Below are positions 44,480 to 57,200 of a stretch of DNA of 64,000 bases, piece by piece. Within the stretch, counting starts at the first letter, position 1. Each line of letters opens with the position of its first letter. The notes beneath the pieces are model-generated. The model did no database searches. It saw only the letters and a program-made list of their open reading frames with translations, and was not told the origin of the DNA. The position numbers and the translations under genes were made by a program. This DNA is from Zopfochytrium polystomum. Its lineage: Eukaryota > Chytridiomycota > Chytridiomycetes > Chytridiales > Chytridiaceae. Where the stretch lies: contig JAIVFJ010000026.1 in NCBI GenBank assembly GCA_025765615.1, positions 124,001 to 188,000 of the forward strand. The letters are read 5' to 3'.

Positions 44480-46440
44480 TCAGGCTGAAAAGTAACCGGC
44501 GCTGACAAGCGCCTGCCTGGCATTGTTGGCAGTAGTAAGCGAGGCGTAGCTCCAGGTCAAGTCGTCAACACCGGTCGGGGTGCCGTCCGCGCGCGAATAC
44601 TGCTCGTTCAAGTGGTAACCGCTCTTGGCGTGCTTCTTGACGCGGCGAACGTACGTGTCAGCCAGATCCACAAGGCCAGCGACGATGGCGTTGAACTGGG
44701 CCGAGCCGCGCTGGTAGGTGGTACCTACAGTCACCGACGAAGCACCGACACCAGCAGGGCGTGCGCCGACAAAGAATGGCTGGTTGAGCGACGTGACTGC
44801 AATAGATCCGCTGTCAATGTACTGCTTCGCGGCGCGGTAATACACCTCTGCGAACGACAGCGTGCACAGGAACCACGGGTTGCCCTGGCTGTTTCCGAGG
44901 CCGTTGTACGTGTCACCATAGTAGCGGCCGATGGCGTACGAGATCGGCAAGCCGGCAGAGTCCGTGAGAGCCAAGCCGTTGAGAGCGTACTCAGTAGAAA
45001 AGCCTTTGGCGAATTGGTACATGCTCGCAAGGACGCGGTCGTCGGTCGGCGAGTAGAATCCGTCATTGTTGTAGCCGTGAATCACTCCAAGGGGAATAGC
45101 CGAGTCGAGCTGGCGTCCGTTGATCGTCGTCACCATGAGGTTGGTCGAAGTTGAGAAGAAGCTGCTGCTGATCTTAGACTCAACTGCGGCGGCCTGAGTC
45201 TTGTAGTACGCTCCCGCGCCAGTGTCGCCGACGACAGTGTTGGCAAATGTCGCGCCTTCAAGGAGAGCACGGCGCTGGCCCATCATAGTGAAGAAGTGGA
45301 GGCCGCGCTGCTCCTCCCAGAGGTCGCAGCCGTTCGCGTCGTTGAAGTTGCTGGAGACGTACTCCAAATCGGGCTTGATAACGGAATTGGTGCCGTTCCA
45401 CAAGTCGATAACCGTGGCTTTAGAGCCGCCATTGGCAAGGAAGTTGTTCGCAAAGCGCATGAAGACACTGGCGCGGAAGGCTGGTCCATCGTTTTGCGGG
45501 CGGCACCATCCACCGGTGTAGTCGGTACCGTCAACGTTGAACTTGGCCTCTCCGAGTCCGGTCTGAGCGTTGATGTTCTGAATCTTGTGTGTCAGATCAC
45601 GGTGGTCAAAGAAGAGCTGGCTCAGGGTGGAGTTGTTGGACTGCGAGTACCACTGGCGGACAACTTCCATGACGAGGGATGCGTCACGAATCCAGTGGTA
45701 AAAGTAGTTCTGGCCGCTTGGCTGCGTCTTCACTGCCGCGACAACGATACCCGGGATGGTTCCGGCAGGGTGAATGTTTGCGAGCAAGAATTCGCGATCA
45801 GCAGCAGATGCGGCGGCGAGCCAGCTGGAAATGTCGGAGCTGAGTGTGGCGATCGGCCCGCCAGTGTACGTTGAGGTTGGCGCCGAGGTGGTGCTCGTGG
45901 TCGTAGTTTTCGTCGTCGCCGTGGTCGTCGGTGTACTCGTGGTGGTGGCAGACGACGACTTGCTGGACGAGGTTGAAGGCTGCGTCACCTGGTAGTTCAC
46001 GCCGTACCCACCGTTGTTGTCATAGTAGGAAGTTCCGGAAACGTTGTACTGTACGTAGAACTGGGAGATGCCCGCAGAGCCGATGGAGCAGCTGAACGTC
46101 CAGTATTCGTAGTTTGTGGAGTCAGGACCGTTGTTGTACGAAGCAGGGCAGGAGTAACCCCACTTTTGGGCAAGGTCTGCATAGTTGACTGCCACAGACT
46201 TTTGGTAAGCAATGTTCGAAAGCTTGCTGTGTGGGGAAAAAAAGACAAAGGGACATTAGGATGAGAAGAGGGCGGGTGGCAGATGCTCTGTGGCGGTGCC
46301 TACATGTTCCCGGTCAACTTTGCGCCGTCGTAAGCGTAGGAGGTGACCTTGACTTCGTTCGCCGCGTTCACAACAGAGGTTGCGAACACTGCGGCAACAG
46401 CAGCAAGCCAGGCGCGGATGTACACGTCAGTGGGCTTCAT
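44480..46440 (-). CDS. Secreted glucoamylase, CBM21-linker-GH15
   Basis: Exo-acting 1,4-alpha-glucosidase that releases glucose from starch or glycogen outside the cell. Exons 46440-46304 and 46226-44480 give 627 residues. A signal peptide (hydrophobic AWLAAVAAVFATSVVNA) is followed by a CBM21-type starch-binding domain: VTSYAYDGAKLTGN across the intron, then IAYQKSVAVNYAD, NYEYWTFSCSIG and SGTSYYDNNGGYGVNYQV. This matches the N-terminal domain of Rhizopus glucoamylase. A Ser/Thr-rich linker (about 35 residues) leads to the GH15 domain: ANIHPAGTIPGIVVA, YHWIRDASLVM, the general acid in CDLWEEQRGLHFFT and the base Glu in HLNEQYSRADG, then DLTWSYASLTTANNAR. Both catalytic Glu are present. Order CBM21 then GH15 is the early-diverging fungal arrangement, unlike the C-terminal CBM20 of Aspergillus. 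Confidence 0.95.
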
Positions 46441-46570
46441 CTTCTGGAATTTTTTCCCGATTTCGGAGGTGGATGAGGCACGTGACCTTCTTATTCTTCA
46501 ATGAAAGGAAATGAATGTTGAACTGGTGTGGGTGCGGTGTGTGAGAGGGGCAAGTCTGTGAGAAACGTGG

Positions 46571-46580
46571 CTTTTTTATA
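46571..46580 (-). promoter_or_regulatory. TATA box of the glucoamylase gene
   Basis: TATAAAAAAG on the minus strand, 131 nt upstream of the start codon, a plausible core promoter distance. Confidence 0.55.
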
Positions 46581-48239
46581 CCTGAAAGGCAAGAGTTTGC
46601 TGAGGTCGCCGCCGGTCTGCCTTTTTCCTTCTTTCTTCCTTTCTCTTTTTTCTTACAGTTTCTTTTTTTTTTTTTTTTTTTCGCCATTTTCTCGCAAATT
46701 GCGGAGATTTTTGGTCCAAGCAACCGCGGACATGACGGTTCATGTGACACGAAGATTGTTGGTAGGAGAGAAAGACGGGCAGACAGACATTCAGTCACCG
46801 GAAAAAAACAAGCCCAGAGCGCCTTGCGGCACTGAGTCAGCAACAACCCGTTTCGGGAGTCGCTATCGGTTCAACCTTCCCTTGCGGTGTTCAGCCGAAA
46901 GGGGAAGAGACAGAAATATCGTCCCTGAAGGATCAGCTCCAATTTAGGGAAATAGAATTGAAAGAAAGAGCAGTCACGGGTCGTGTGTGACGCACGGGGT
47001 GGAAAATTGGCCCAAAATTTTGTTTGCCAAACGAAAGAGACACAAGGCACACCCGTGTAATGAGAACGTTAGTTTGTTACTAATGTGAATAACATTGACC
47101 AATCCACTTGTTTGTCTCTCGCCTTGCAGCAAACACCGAATCCCCGTGCGTTTCCGCAGAAGATCAGTCGAGGCACAAGCACTCGCTCGTGGCTCCCGTT
47201 GCTCCCGATATCGATAATGGGCACCAGAAAGTAGGAAGTCCCCGTGATCAGTCCCGACAGGGACGCACAACCATGGCGACCTGGACCGTAGATTGTTTTT
47301 TTTATTGTTTTTTTTTCACCTTTTTTTTTTTTGATTTTTTGTTTCTTCTTTCTGTTTGACGGCGAGTTTCGCGCGAGGTTGGAGTCCTGGCTTGGGGGCG
47401 TGTGGGGGGACAGATTCCGTCGCGTTTCATTATTATTTATTTATTGCAGGAAACATCTCCTTAGATGAAAGTTGCATGAGGTGGCGAGCATCCGCGCGCA
47501 TGCTTCTTGGCAACGCGGCGTTTACGCTGCTTTGTGCAGTTTGGTTTTTTGTTCCGCTGCTCGCTAGGCAGGCTTTCTTTCCATTTTGTCGATGGGCTTT
47601 ATTTTCGATTACTGTGCAACCGTCGGTTCCGCCCCAACCCACTCACTCTTCCGTTTCCCGAAGATCCGAATACCCACGTGAGGCCGCACCGAAACCAACC
47701 AACCGCCCGCGAAGTCGTCGCTTGACGAATTCATCCGCATTTCACAAACAAGTCGACCCACTCGAAGGGATCACGCCATAATTCGGCAGCAACAATCAAT
47801 TGTCTCTCTTTCCTGCTAGTTTAGTTGGTACGACTGCTCCGAGCCCTCGCTCTCAACGATTCCATCATTCCAAAGCTCCATTTTCTAACAAAAGCACGTC
47901 AAGGGTGGCGAGACGACAAGACGGTAACAGCATAAGCACCTCTTCGTCCGAATGGGGCTGATGACCACGAAGGCCTTTGCAAACACGGGCCCGTGCCGGC
48001 ACAGTTCGACTCAGTTGCGAACGGGTCGGCTTAAGTATTTTCCGGGCGTTCTCGCCCGTTGCACATTAGCTGTCTGAGGTTGAACCGCGAAAACTGACCG
48101 CATCGAGACCGAACGGGCTGCATTGTGTTGCCACTTCTGCGGGATGCCTGAGATGCATCACCGATTGCAGAAGACATCAAACGCAATCTTCAGAGATGAA
48201 ATCCATGAAACTCCCTTTTTGTACAGTTTATTTGTCCCA
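46581..48239. other. Intergenic, glucoamylase promoter to HYDIN 3' end
   Basis: About 1.65 kb. It contains poly-T tracts (46665-46681, 47287-47350) and CT-rich stretches but no supported gene. The left part is the upstream region of the glucoamylase; the right end is the HYDIN 3' untranslated region. Confidence 0.4.
48227..48232 (-). terminator. Polyadenylation signal AATAAA of HYDIN
   Basis: AATAAA on the minus strand starts 7 nt after the TGA stop (48242-48240). Confidence 0.5.
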
Positions 48240-51200
48240 TCAACTCTGCCTCAAATAGTAAATCCAACTCTCATTGGCTCCCCCTTTGTTTGTCACTGTT
48301 AACTTCCCAACTCGCTGCCCTTTCGGTTCTATGAAAACGATTGTTAGACTTCAAAGTATCTTTTGATGTAGAACGAGAAGTCCCTACCTGTCGATGGTGG
48401 AGAGTGAGCGGTAATGACCATCGTCACAACTTTCTTGGCCGCAATCGACTCTTGTGCCTTCACCGAAAACGCCACGTTGTCCTAGCAGGCGGGGTCACCA
48501 TCCATCCGATAACGCCAGTAATGATGGAACACTTACCACGACGAACGAGAAATTGGCCGTGGATGAGAACACGTTTTTGAAGGGGACTGATGCCGTTGAA
48601 CCCGCCTTTATGGTTATGGGACCCTGCGGACGAGGAGCTATGCAGTGGCCATAGAGGGGGCACAGGTAGTCGCCACCAACAGATGATGACACAAGGAGCT
48701 GCGTTCTGACGTCACCAAGCTTTGAAGGTTCGTACGTCACGTCTATGCAAACTTCGACGCCCCCGGTAGTCGCTGTCAGTGCAAGAGATCCCGCAAAACT
48801 CAATGTTAGACAAGAGTCCATCACGAAAGTCCTAAACGCAAACCTGATGGCGCGACCGCAGACTTTTCGACGGTAAAGTCCGGACTGTCGATTTTGCAAG
48901 AATATTCCGTCTTCGCCTTGGCGAAACTGAGGAACCGGAACGTTTGGGTTTGGGAGCCGCCGAGGCCAACCTTGAAGTGCAGACTGCGTTCCGGGCCGCC
49001 CGGGGTCGCTATGAGGCGCAGGTCGTACTGGTAGACGCCAAGCTCGACGGAAGTTAGAGTGAGACGGGCTGTGGATTCCTTGGCTTGCAGCGGAAGATAC
49101 TCAAGCAAGCAAACGCCGTCGGATCTGTCATCAAAGGTATTGAGCGTCAGAAAAGCGAGATTCAAAGTTTCATTCTTTCCTACTTTGGTTGAACGGAAAA
49201 TGAGTGGGTAACGGTGATATCCGAGTGATTGCAAAGCGCTGTAAATGCCACCGGATTGGGCAGGGGGTTTGCGATCGTAATCTCACGAGTGCAAAGCTGG
49301 CGAACGGTAGTTGACATTTCGACGGTGGAGATGACGCCAGGAGGTGTTGACTTGAACGATACGGCGTAAAATATGAACTCCTGCGTCTGCTCGTTCTTAA
49401 ACACCACTTTCGCGGACGTTGCACCTTCTTTGTATGCGTAGTACTGAAGTTTGTAATCCCTGACAGTCAGCGGAGGCACATCTACAAAGTCCAGCCCTCG
49501 GAGTACAACCGAGGGGTCCGGTTTCGCTACTTCGATAAGGACCTTGAATCGCTGAGGCTTTTTCAGCCAGTTTGCCACGCTCAGAAGCTCAGTGTAGCCA
49601 GTCTTGCAAGGGACCCTCGCGGCTGACGGTACCCGCAGGCGAGGGCTTGTCTGCCATTCCGTACAGCTTGTACAGCAAACCGCTTCCGTCGGGTAGAGGG
49701 AAAAATACAGACCCTTCGTGTCGTCCGCCATCTCCTGCGCCGACCATCTCCATGGGCGTGAAACTGAGATCATACGACTTTGACTGCATTGGTTCCACGT
49801 CGATAGATTCAGGGCCATTCCAGTACTCGTTTTCGATTATTGGACAAATGTGCCAGGGTATGGGTGTCTTGTTCTCTAGCCTAATGCTCTTGACATCCGT
49901 CTGCCTTACTGGTGTAGAGAACTTAATTGCATCGTTTTGAATAGGCTGTGGGATGCACATTCCAGTAAGAGTGAGAACCAAGGGCGACGCTCCTTCGATC
50001 ATGCACATCAACCCTTCGTAGCGGATGTCCTGGTTCAGCTCCGTCGGGTGGAACGTAATTTCCAGTGGCAAATCCATTCCAGGCGAGATGTATCCTTCTG
50101 TTGGAGAAATAGAAAAATCTGGGGAGAACCGCGCCGCGTCCCAATGAAACTTGGCTCCGATGTCGCCCAAGTTTTGCAGCTGCAAGCGTCTGGTGGTACA
50201 GCTTTTCTGAACTACAGCGCCGAAAGGGAGTGTGTCGTTCTCGATTTTAATGTCAATGCCTTGGCATGCACCGGAGACTATTAGTAGTGGCTTGGACATG
50301 CCCGGGGCCTCCAGGAATATCTCTTCAGCAAACGGTGGGATACGAGTCGTCGGTTGGAATTTGAACTCGAGGTTCAGGACGCCTTTAGGGCGAAGAGTGC
50401 ACTCGGATTGGTGGGAAAGGGAGACGCTATGGTTTGCAAGTGACTCAATACTTGTCGGTGGACCCAGTGAAAATGTGGCGGGTATGACGCTCTTGTTAAT
50501 GATTCTGATGGAGCGCGTTACAACATGACCGACACGAGTTGCTCCAAAGTTCATATTTTTTGTGTCCGGCTGGGCCATTTCGAGTTTACACTCCGCACCG
50601 ACGCCAACAAGGGAAAGTTCAATCGTCGATAACCCGTTGATTTCGAATTTCACGACTTCTTCATAGACTCGAGCTTCTTTTGGGAAGAAAAAGATATCCA
50701 GGTCGGTGCTTTCTCCGGGTGCCAAAGTGCCAACTCCTCTCTGAACATCGAAAACGGATTTCTCCCGATTGTAAATAATGTCGAACGAAATTTCTTTGAG
50801 GTCACTATTAGTTACAGTTATCTTTGTGGACGAAGGTGTCATTCCAGGTTTGTAGACGAATTGGGTCTCGAAGTCATGGGATAGAGCGGAGAACTTCAAC
50901 AACGGCCGACAGCCAGAGCCAAGTATCATGAGAGGGTAGGTGCGACCGTTCACGATCTGGCAAAATACTTTCACGTTCTTTAGAGTGATATTCGAAGTTG
51001 GGACGAACGTGATCTCGCAAACTACGCGGTCGCCTTTCGAAACTGTCCCAATTTCAGGATTTACCGAGATCATCCCCATCATTTGAGCGGCAGTCCTCCA
51101 AGAAAAGTCGAAATTGAACTTTCCAGAGTTTACGATTGTGACACGCTTTACTCGCTTTTCGTTCAGTTGGACTTGGCCAAAGTCGATCACGTTCTCAGCG

Positions 51201-54200
51201 TTCAGACCAGCCGCAAGTTCGAAAACAGCTGCGTCCATTAATTCCGTTTGCAGCGACTCGTGTATTTCGTACCCTTCTCCTTTGACGTTGACTGTGACCG
51301 GCGTCGGCTTCTTTTGACGTTGCAAATCAAGTTGAAGTTGAACATCTTTTCAGCCGACGGCGTAAAACTGATCTCAATGGGAACTTCGGAATGCGCCCCA
51401 ATGGTTCCGCTAGACGGTGAAAAGCGAAGAACCGGTGTGTTATCACTTCCAAGTTCAAATGAAGTCTCGTTGAAGCTGAAAGCGAACGGTATCGCTTCGC
51501 TATTTATAAGCTTCACGGTTTCTTTCGATTGTCGTCCGACTAGCAGGGATTTGAAGTTGATTGAGACCCGATCCATATAAACACTTGGCTCCATCGCTTG
51601 ACCAACAAGAAGGAATGGTATGGTGATGTTGTGACCAATAATGTTGAATTTCCAAAACGATTCCTGTTGACTCGCGTAAGAATGCGAAAGATTTGCGTTT
51701 CCCTACTTACCTTGAGATCGACCGTCTCAGGAATGAACTCAAAAATAATTTCGAATTTCTTGTTTGATGCCACAGTGCCGCGAGGCGTCATGCAACGGAA
51801 AACCTTTTGATCTGAATCTGTCGACCATTCGAAATCGTATGATATCGATGTTGGATTGACAATGTAGAATCGCTTCGTGTTGCGAACTTTCACACCACAA
51901 GATCCAAACTCGATCGCCCTCGTATTCGGTGGCAAAACAGATGGTACTCCATTGTTTCCATTCTCAGGATTTCGTCGCTCACTGGTGATGTAGTCGCTCT
52001 CTTCAAGCTCGAAGTGACAGAAAGGTCTCATACTGGCCCCCGACATCTTGATGGCGAGAGGTTTGGCGTCTTTGGGCAGGTTCTTCATCGCGCAATAAGC
52101 GAAGAAGTTGTACACACCGTCGTCCAACGGAGCAAACCGAGCAGTGATGACGGCATTACCGCCTGCTTCTATATGCCCTGTGAAAGGAGAAACGCCGAAG
52201 GGACACTCCTCCGTCTCGGGCTCAACCTGATGCCCGTCCTCAGCAACGAAAACAAATTCGTACTGAAGAACAATCTTGCCAGGATTGCGCAAGTTGAAAC
52301 GAAACACCCTTGTTTGATACATGAGTGTGCTTTTGAATTTAATGCTTGAAGTGTCGCATTCGTAGCTGGAATAGTCTGCCGCTACACTGACGGAAAGAAC
52401 GTGATCGACTATGGCGGACGGGAGCGTCTCAAAAGGAGGCTCTGGGAACGTCTCGATAACCTTCCTTGGAGCAACTGATTTGGACTCGTTCATCACCCAC
52501 CGCACTGATTTTGCCTTATCGTCCCAGTCCAAATCCATGGTCTGATTCAAATATCGAATCTTGCTCAATTTGCTGACAGCTTTTACGTTGGACAATACTA
52601 TGGGTTGTTTCGGCTGGAACGATACCGTGAATTCGCGTTGCGCTTTTCGCCCGCAAGTGAGCAACCGAGGGAGAGAAGACGAAATCTAGACTTTCACTCG
52701 CCCACGCGAGTCGGACGGTATCAGAAGAGTGATTGATTACTGTGAAAGTAGCTTGCTTTGTCTCATCCATAAAGCAGTCTCCAAGGTTGATTTCGCTTTC
52801 TGCATCATTTGGCAAATTGGAGAATGTGATCTCGTCCAGATATCCCTCTCCCGAAAGTTGAATCAACGTATCTTCAAAACTATTATCGATGACCCTTAGC
52901 TTCATTTCACCCTCCAGCTTCCTTATTGAGTTTGCTTTGCATGTCACAGAAATTGATCGCGTTTCTTGCGGTCGAAGGCTGTGATAGATGTTCATAGCAT
53001 TGCACTCGAACTCGTCAGACTCCTTAATAGTCCATTCCAGTTTTACTTTAGCCGGCGTTATTCCCTCGTTCCGCAAAACAATAGGAAGCGATTGAGCACC
53101 CCCAACGAGTAGCCGCCTGAATTTCAACCACGGCCATCCAGCTTTATTACGTAAAATTGGCCGCTCGACGACGACACGTGGGAGGGTTCCCTCTCCTCTC
53201 AATTCGAAAGTAAGATTCTTGCTCCTAGTTTGATCAATATTCTCCACAACAGCTTCAAACAGTCCTGCATACGACTGAATCGACGTGGGATGGAAGTACA
53301 CTGTAACGTATCGGTACTCGTGGCTGGGTATTGTCATTTTCTTCGGTTCCAGGTCGAATGCAAAGTCTGCGGCGTCGGACTTCGTTTTCGACCGTGGGCG
53401 AGTTGACAAACTCACATCACAAGGTACTTTGCAGGGGTTCGATATCTTTAGGCGCACTTGAGCCTGCTGGCCCGCAAGAAAGGCGCCGAAGTAAAAAAAC
53501 GCGATCCTCCTCGGCGTACACATTTCCTGGCGTGTTGAATAATTCCAACCTTTTGCATACTGTCTGCTCTTCAAAGATTGAGGCAAAGTCCGACGTGTTT
53601 ATCGCAGGGACGCAACTTTCTCCAATAAGACGGTACTCAATCACATCGAGATAATCGTTGGGAGATCGATCGCTGATATCAATTGCAACCGTTTCTTCAA
53701 AACTACCGGGAACATCGGAGTGAAATTCAACAGTAACTTGGTGTTTAGCACCCGCCGGGACGATACCACTTGTTGGGAATACAGTGAAGGCGCCAAAGTT
53801 TGTTGCATCCGTTTGCTTCACCAGCTCCTTTTTGTTCAACACTTTCTGCGTAGGAGGGGAGTTGGATCGAACTGCCTTTGAGGCTCGCGAATTTGTTCGG
53901 AGCTTTGCGCCGCCACCCTTGGCCTCGCTAATACCTTGAATTATCTTGTAAATGGAGTAGCGGAAGTCAAACTCTCCCAAGTTTTCGACTGTGAACTGTC
54001 GAGATCCTTTTGCCCAATAAACCAAAGCCCCGAAGTTAAGATCTCGGACAGGCAAGATCGAAATCGACTGAAAACGGCCCTTGCGAGCAGTTTGACTGGA
54101 ACAGTGGCTGTTACTTCGCCCGTGGCCGGCTCATAGAACTGGCATTTTAAACTGTTATTGTCGCGAACGACCATCTCACGATTCGCCTTAAAGACAACTT

Positions 54201-57200
54201 GGACTGCACACGGGCGATCAGATGGTGGCATGAGCCCTTGCTGCGGAATAACAGTGAAAACCCTCCGCCAGCTCCTTGCTGTCGAAAATAAACCTGTAGC
54301 CCACTTCATACTTTCCTTTGTTTTTGAGCGTGCACATTTGCTTTCCCTCTTCCATGACTTTCAGCACAGAGAAGTCGAGTCCTCCTTCATATCCCTTGGG
54401 GAAGTGAAGGTCCATAGCAATATCATACGCTTTCTGCTGTAACTGTGATAGGCACCTCCTGAACCACACCAGAAACTTTCTCCGTGTCGAAGACCTCGAG
54501 TCGGATTGAACGCCTACTTATTACGACGGGCTTTGAGCCGCGAAATTCTGCAGAGATGATTTGTTCTTGATATGGTTCAATGACTCCTTCTAGAGGAACC
54601 ACTGTAAATTCGTCTCCAAGCAATTCAACCTGCGCAAGTCTCCATGCCACAGGAAGCAGTGTGTTGTTTTTAAGTTTTAGCTCTCTCTTTTCAGACCGAC
54701 CAAGAAGCAGCTTATCAAAGGAGAGCTGTCTTTTATCGATCTCCAACTCAGGCTTAACGCCAATGCAGCTGACTTTGAAGCAATACGGTTCCGGATTGTC
54801 CTTGACGCAAATTATGAGAGTATCCTCGAAATGGCTCGCCGAGCGCGGATAGGCCCAGATGGTGAATGACTGAGTTTGACCAGGTTGCACGTCAAGGTTA
54901 GCGGGATCAAAAAAGAAGACCTCGGACTTGATATCGTTCCTCAAAGCAAAAGAGACTTTGATTTCCTGGAGGGTAGGATTGTTGATGTTGAGAATAGCCC
55001 TGTTTTCGGGAAACTTCTCCAAATATCGTTCTCGCGGTTTGCTGTAAAGAAGGGGACCGAATTCAAAAGTCCCCGTATTCGAAATGTACTCGCCATGGCT
55101 AACATACTTCTCTTCTTTGCTTTTTTTCCACTTCGGAAAGATTTTTTTAGGATCGCCCGCTATTTGAGCATACCGGCATACTCCAACGACCGGGATCCCG
55201 TACTTTGCTCGAGAACCAACCATTTCGAATTGAACTACGTGTTCAAACTTTCCAATCTCATTTGAATTGAATTTTATCATAAGATCCTTGTTTTCTTTCG
55301 GGGGAATAATCCAGCGGTACCGTGTGGCGGACTCCTTTTCTGTCTCGTCCTCCTGTTCGACCACCGGTTTCACATCCTCCGCGACTTTAATAATTGGTTT
55401 TCCCTTTTTGTTCGGTGCTGGGGTAGGCGCCACTGCCTGAGGTTCACGAACGGGTGGAACATTTTCCGGCGGGGCAGTTTCCTCGTCATTTTCGCTTTGA
55501 GGAGGGCACGGTACCAAATGAAAGCATTTGGGAATGGGATGGCTGTCCCGAACCGCCGGGAAGTGAATTATTTGTTCCATGTACGGCTGTGGCAAGACAT
55601 CTTGTGGAGCCGGGGCATCGTCCGATTTCAGTTGGGACGGAATACTTTCGGACAGTACTTTGAAAACTGCGTCAGGAGCCAGTGCAGCGTTGATCTCGCG
55701 AAGTGTCAGAGGTGAGGACTCGTCTCCGCCATGATTATCAGCATCTAAAGACGAGGACACTGCGACGGTGTCCGCTGCTGCGCTGGAAACAGAAGCAGCG
55801 GTACCTGCGCCTTTGCTAGACTTAGCCTTTTTGTCAACACTCGCAGAAGGGGGTAACTGCCGGCTGGGTTGTATTCGGTCGCTATCCCGTATAAGGCTCA
55901 GAACTCCTTCGATGGTTGATAAGTAGGATTCGACTTTCCGCATCGTCGATTCGCAATAAAACGTTTCGGTCAAGTCATTTATGCCGAAGCGAGAAGAGAA
56001 CTCGTCGCCTTCCTGATTCCACTTATCGCTTCGATCGCCCTTGCCCTCACTCTTATCGCTCTTTTCGGAATTCAGCTTTCGCGACATTTTCGGTGAAGTT
56101 GAACCTTTTTCCTTGCCTCCCTTGCCTTCATTTCTCGAGCTCCCTGATTTGTCCATTTTGTCTGGAGGGAAGGAAGGTCGAGATGGAAGCCGCGCTCCTT
56201 TCTTCTTCGTTGAACGTTGTGTGTCCTCTTCGGCCTTTCTCTCACCCAATCGTAAAGCCATCTCTTCTTCCCATACCTTCCTTTCTTGCTTTCTTTTGTC
56301 TTGAATCTCTTTGAACCGTTTCCGGAATTTTGCGCGAGCTGAATCGTAAGCGTCTTTTTCTGCTTCCGTCATTGCGTCGTATTCTTCCTCGGAGACAGTT
56401 TTCATCTGTGACGAATCCAGGTCAATGTCCCCAAAAATTTTTTGGCTGATCATTTCACGCTCCCGGATGTGACTTGGGTCCAGAATTAAGTGGAAGAAGA
56501 GCACCTTTTTTTTCTCCCCGAACGCTCGCAAAAACAGCTTCATTGTGATCAGCGGGCTCGCGGTGTATTTCGAGTCTAATCCGTCAATAACTATTCCACG
56601 ACAGCAGTCTTCTTTGTGCAAGCGCGTCTTTATAAGGTCAATCAGAGCCTCCTCTGGAATCGACCTGTGGTCGTCACCATGGTCGAAGTGTTCATCGTTT
56701 GGCAAGGCAGAGGTTCGCCGGCCGGCGACGCTCATCGACCGCTCCTTTTCCGGCTTATCATCGACAGACAGCTCAGACCTTTCTACCTTGGGGGTCTCTT
56801 TCTTGGACGAGGCCGTATCAGGGGGAGCTTGAACAGACGACAATATTTCCGACAATGGTGAGGCTTCGAAGAGGTCATCTAAGCGGATGTAAGCATGACC
56901 GAACGTCTTTTCAATGTTGCGAGCTTGCGTCGTCCTCCCGGCGTAAGGAGGGCCATGAATAACAACTGTTGACCAACTCTCGTTGGGCAACTCGAAAGGC
57001 GTTGAGCCGCGGCCGCCGCGCACGCCTGTTTCGATTAACTCCCCCACCCCGGCGTCCTGCCGCATTGAAGCGGGGAACTGCCAAGACTGGTTCAGTGCCC
57101 GAAATTAGATCTTTCTTTTTCTTTTGATGAACGCTTTCAATGATGAATTCGGGGAGCCCGTGTCCCGGTTCACGCGGAGGTATAAAGAGACAGTTTCCTT

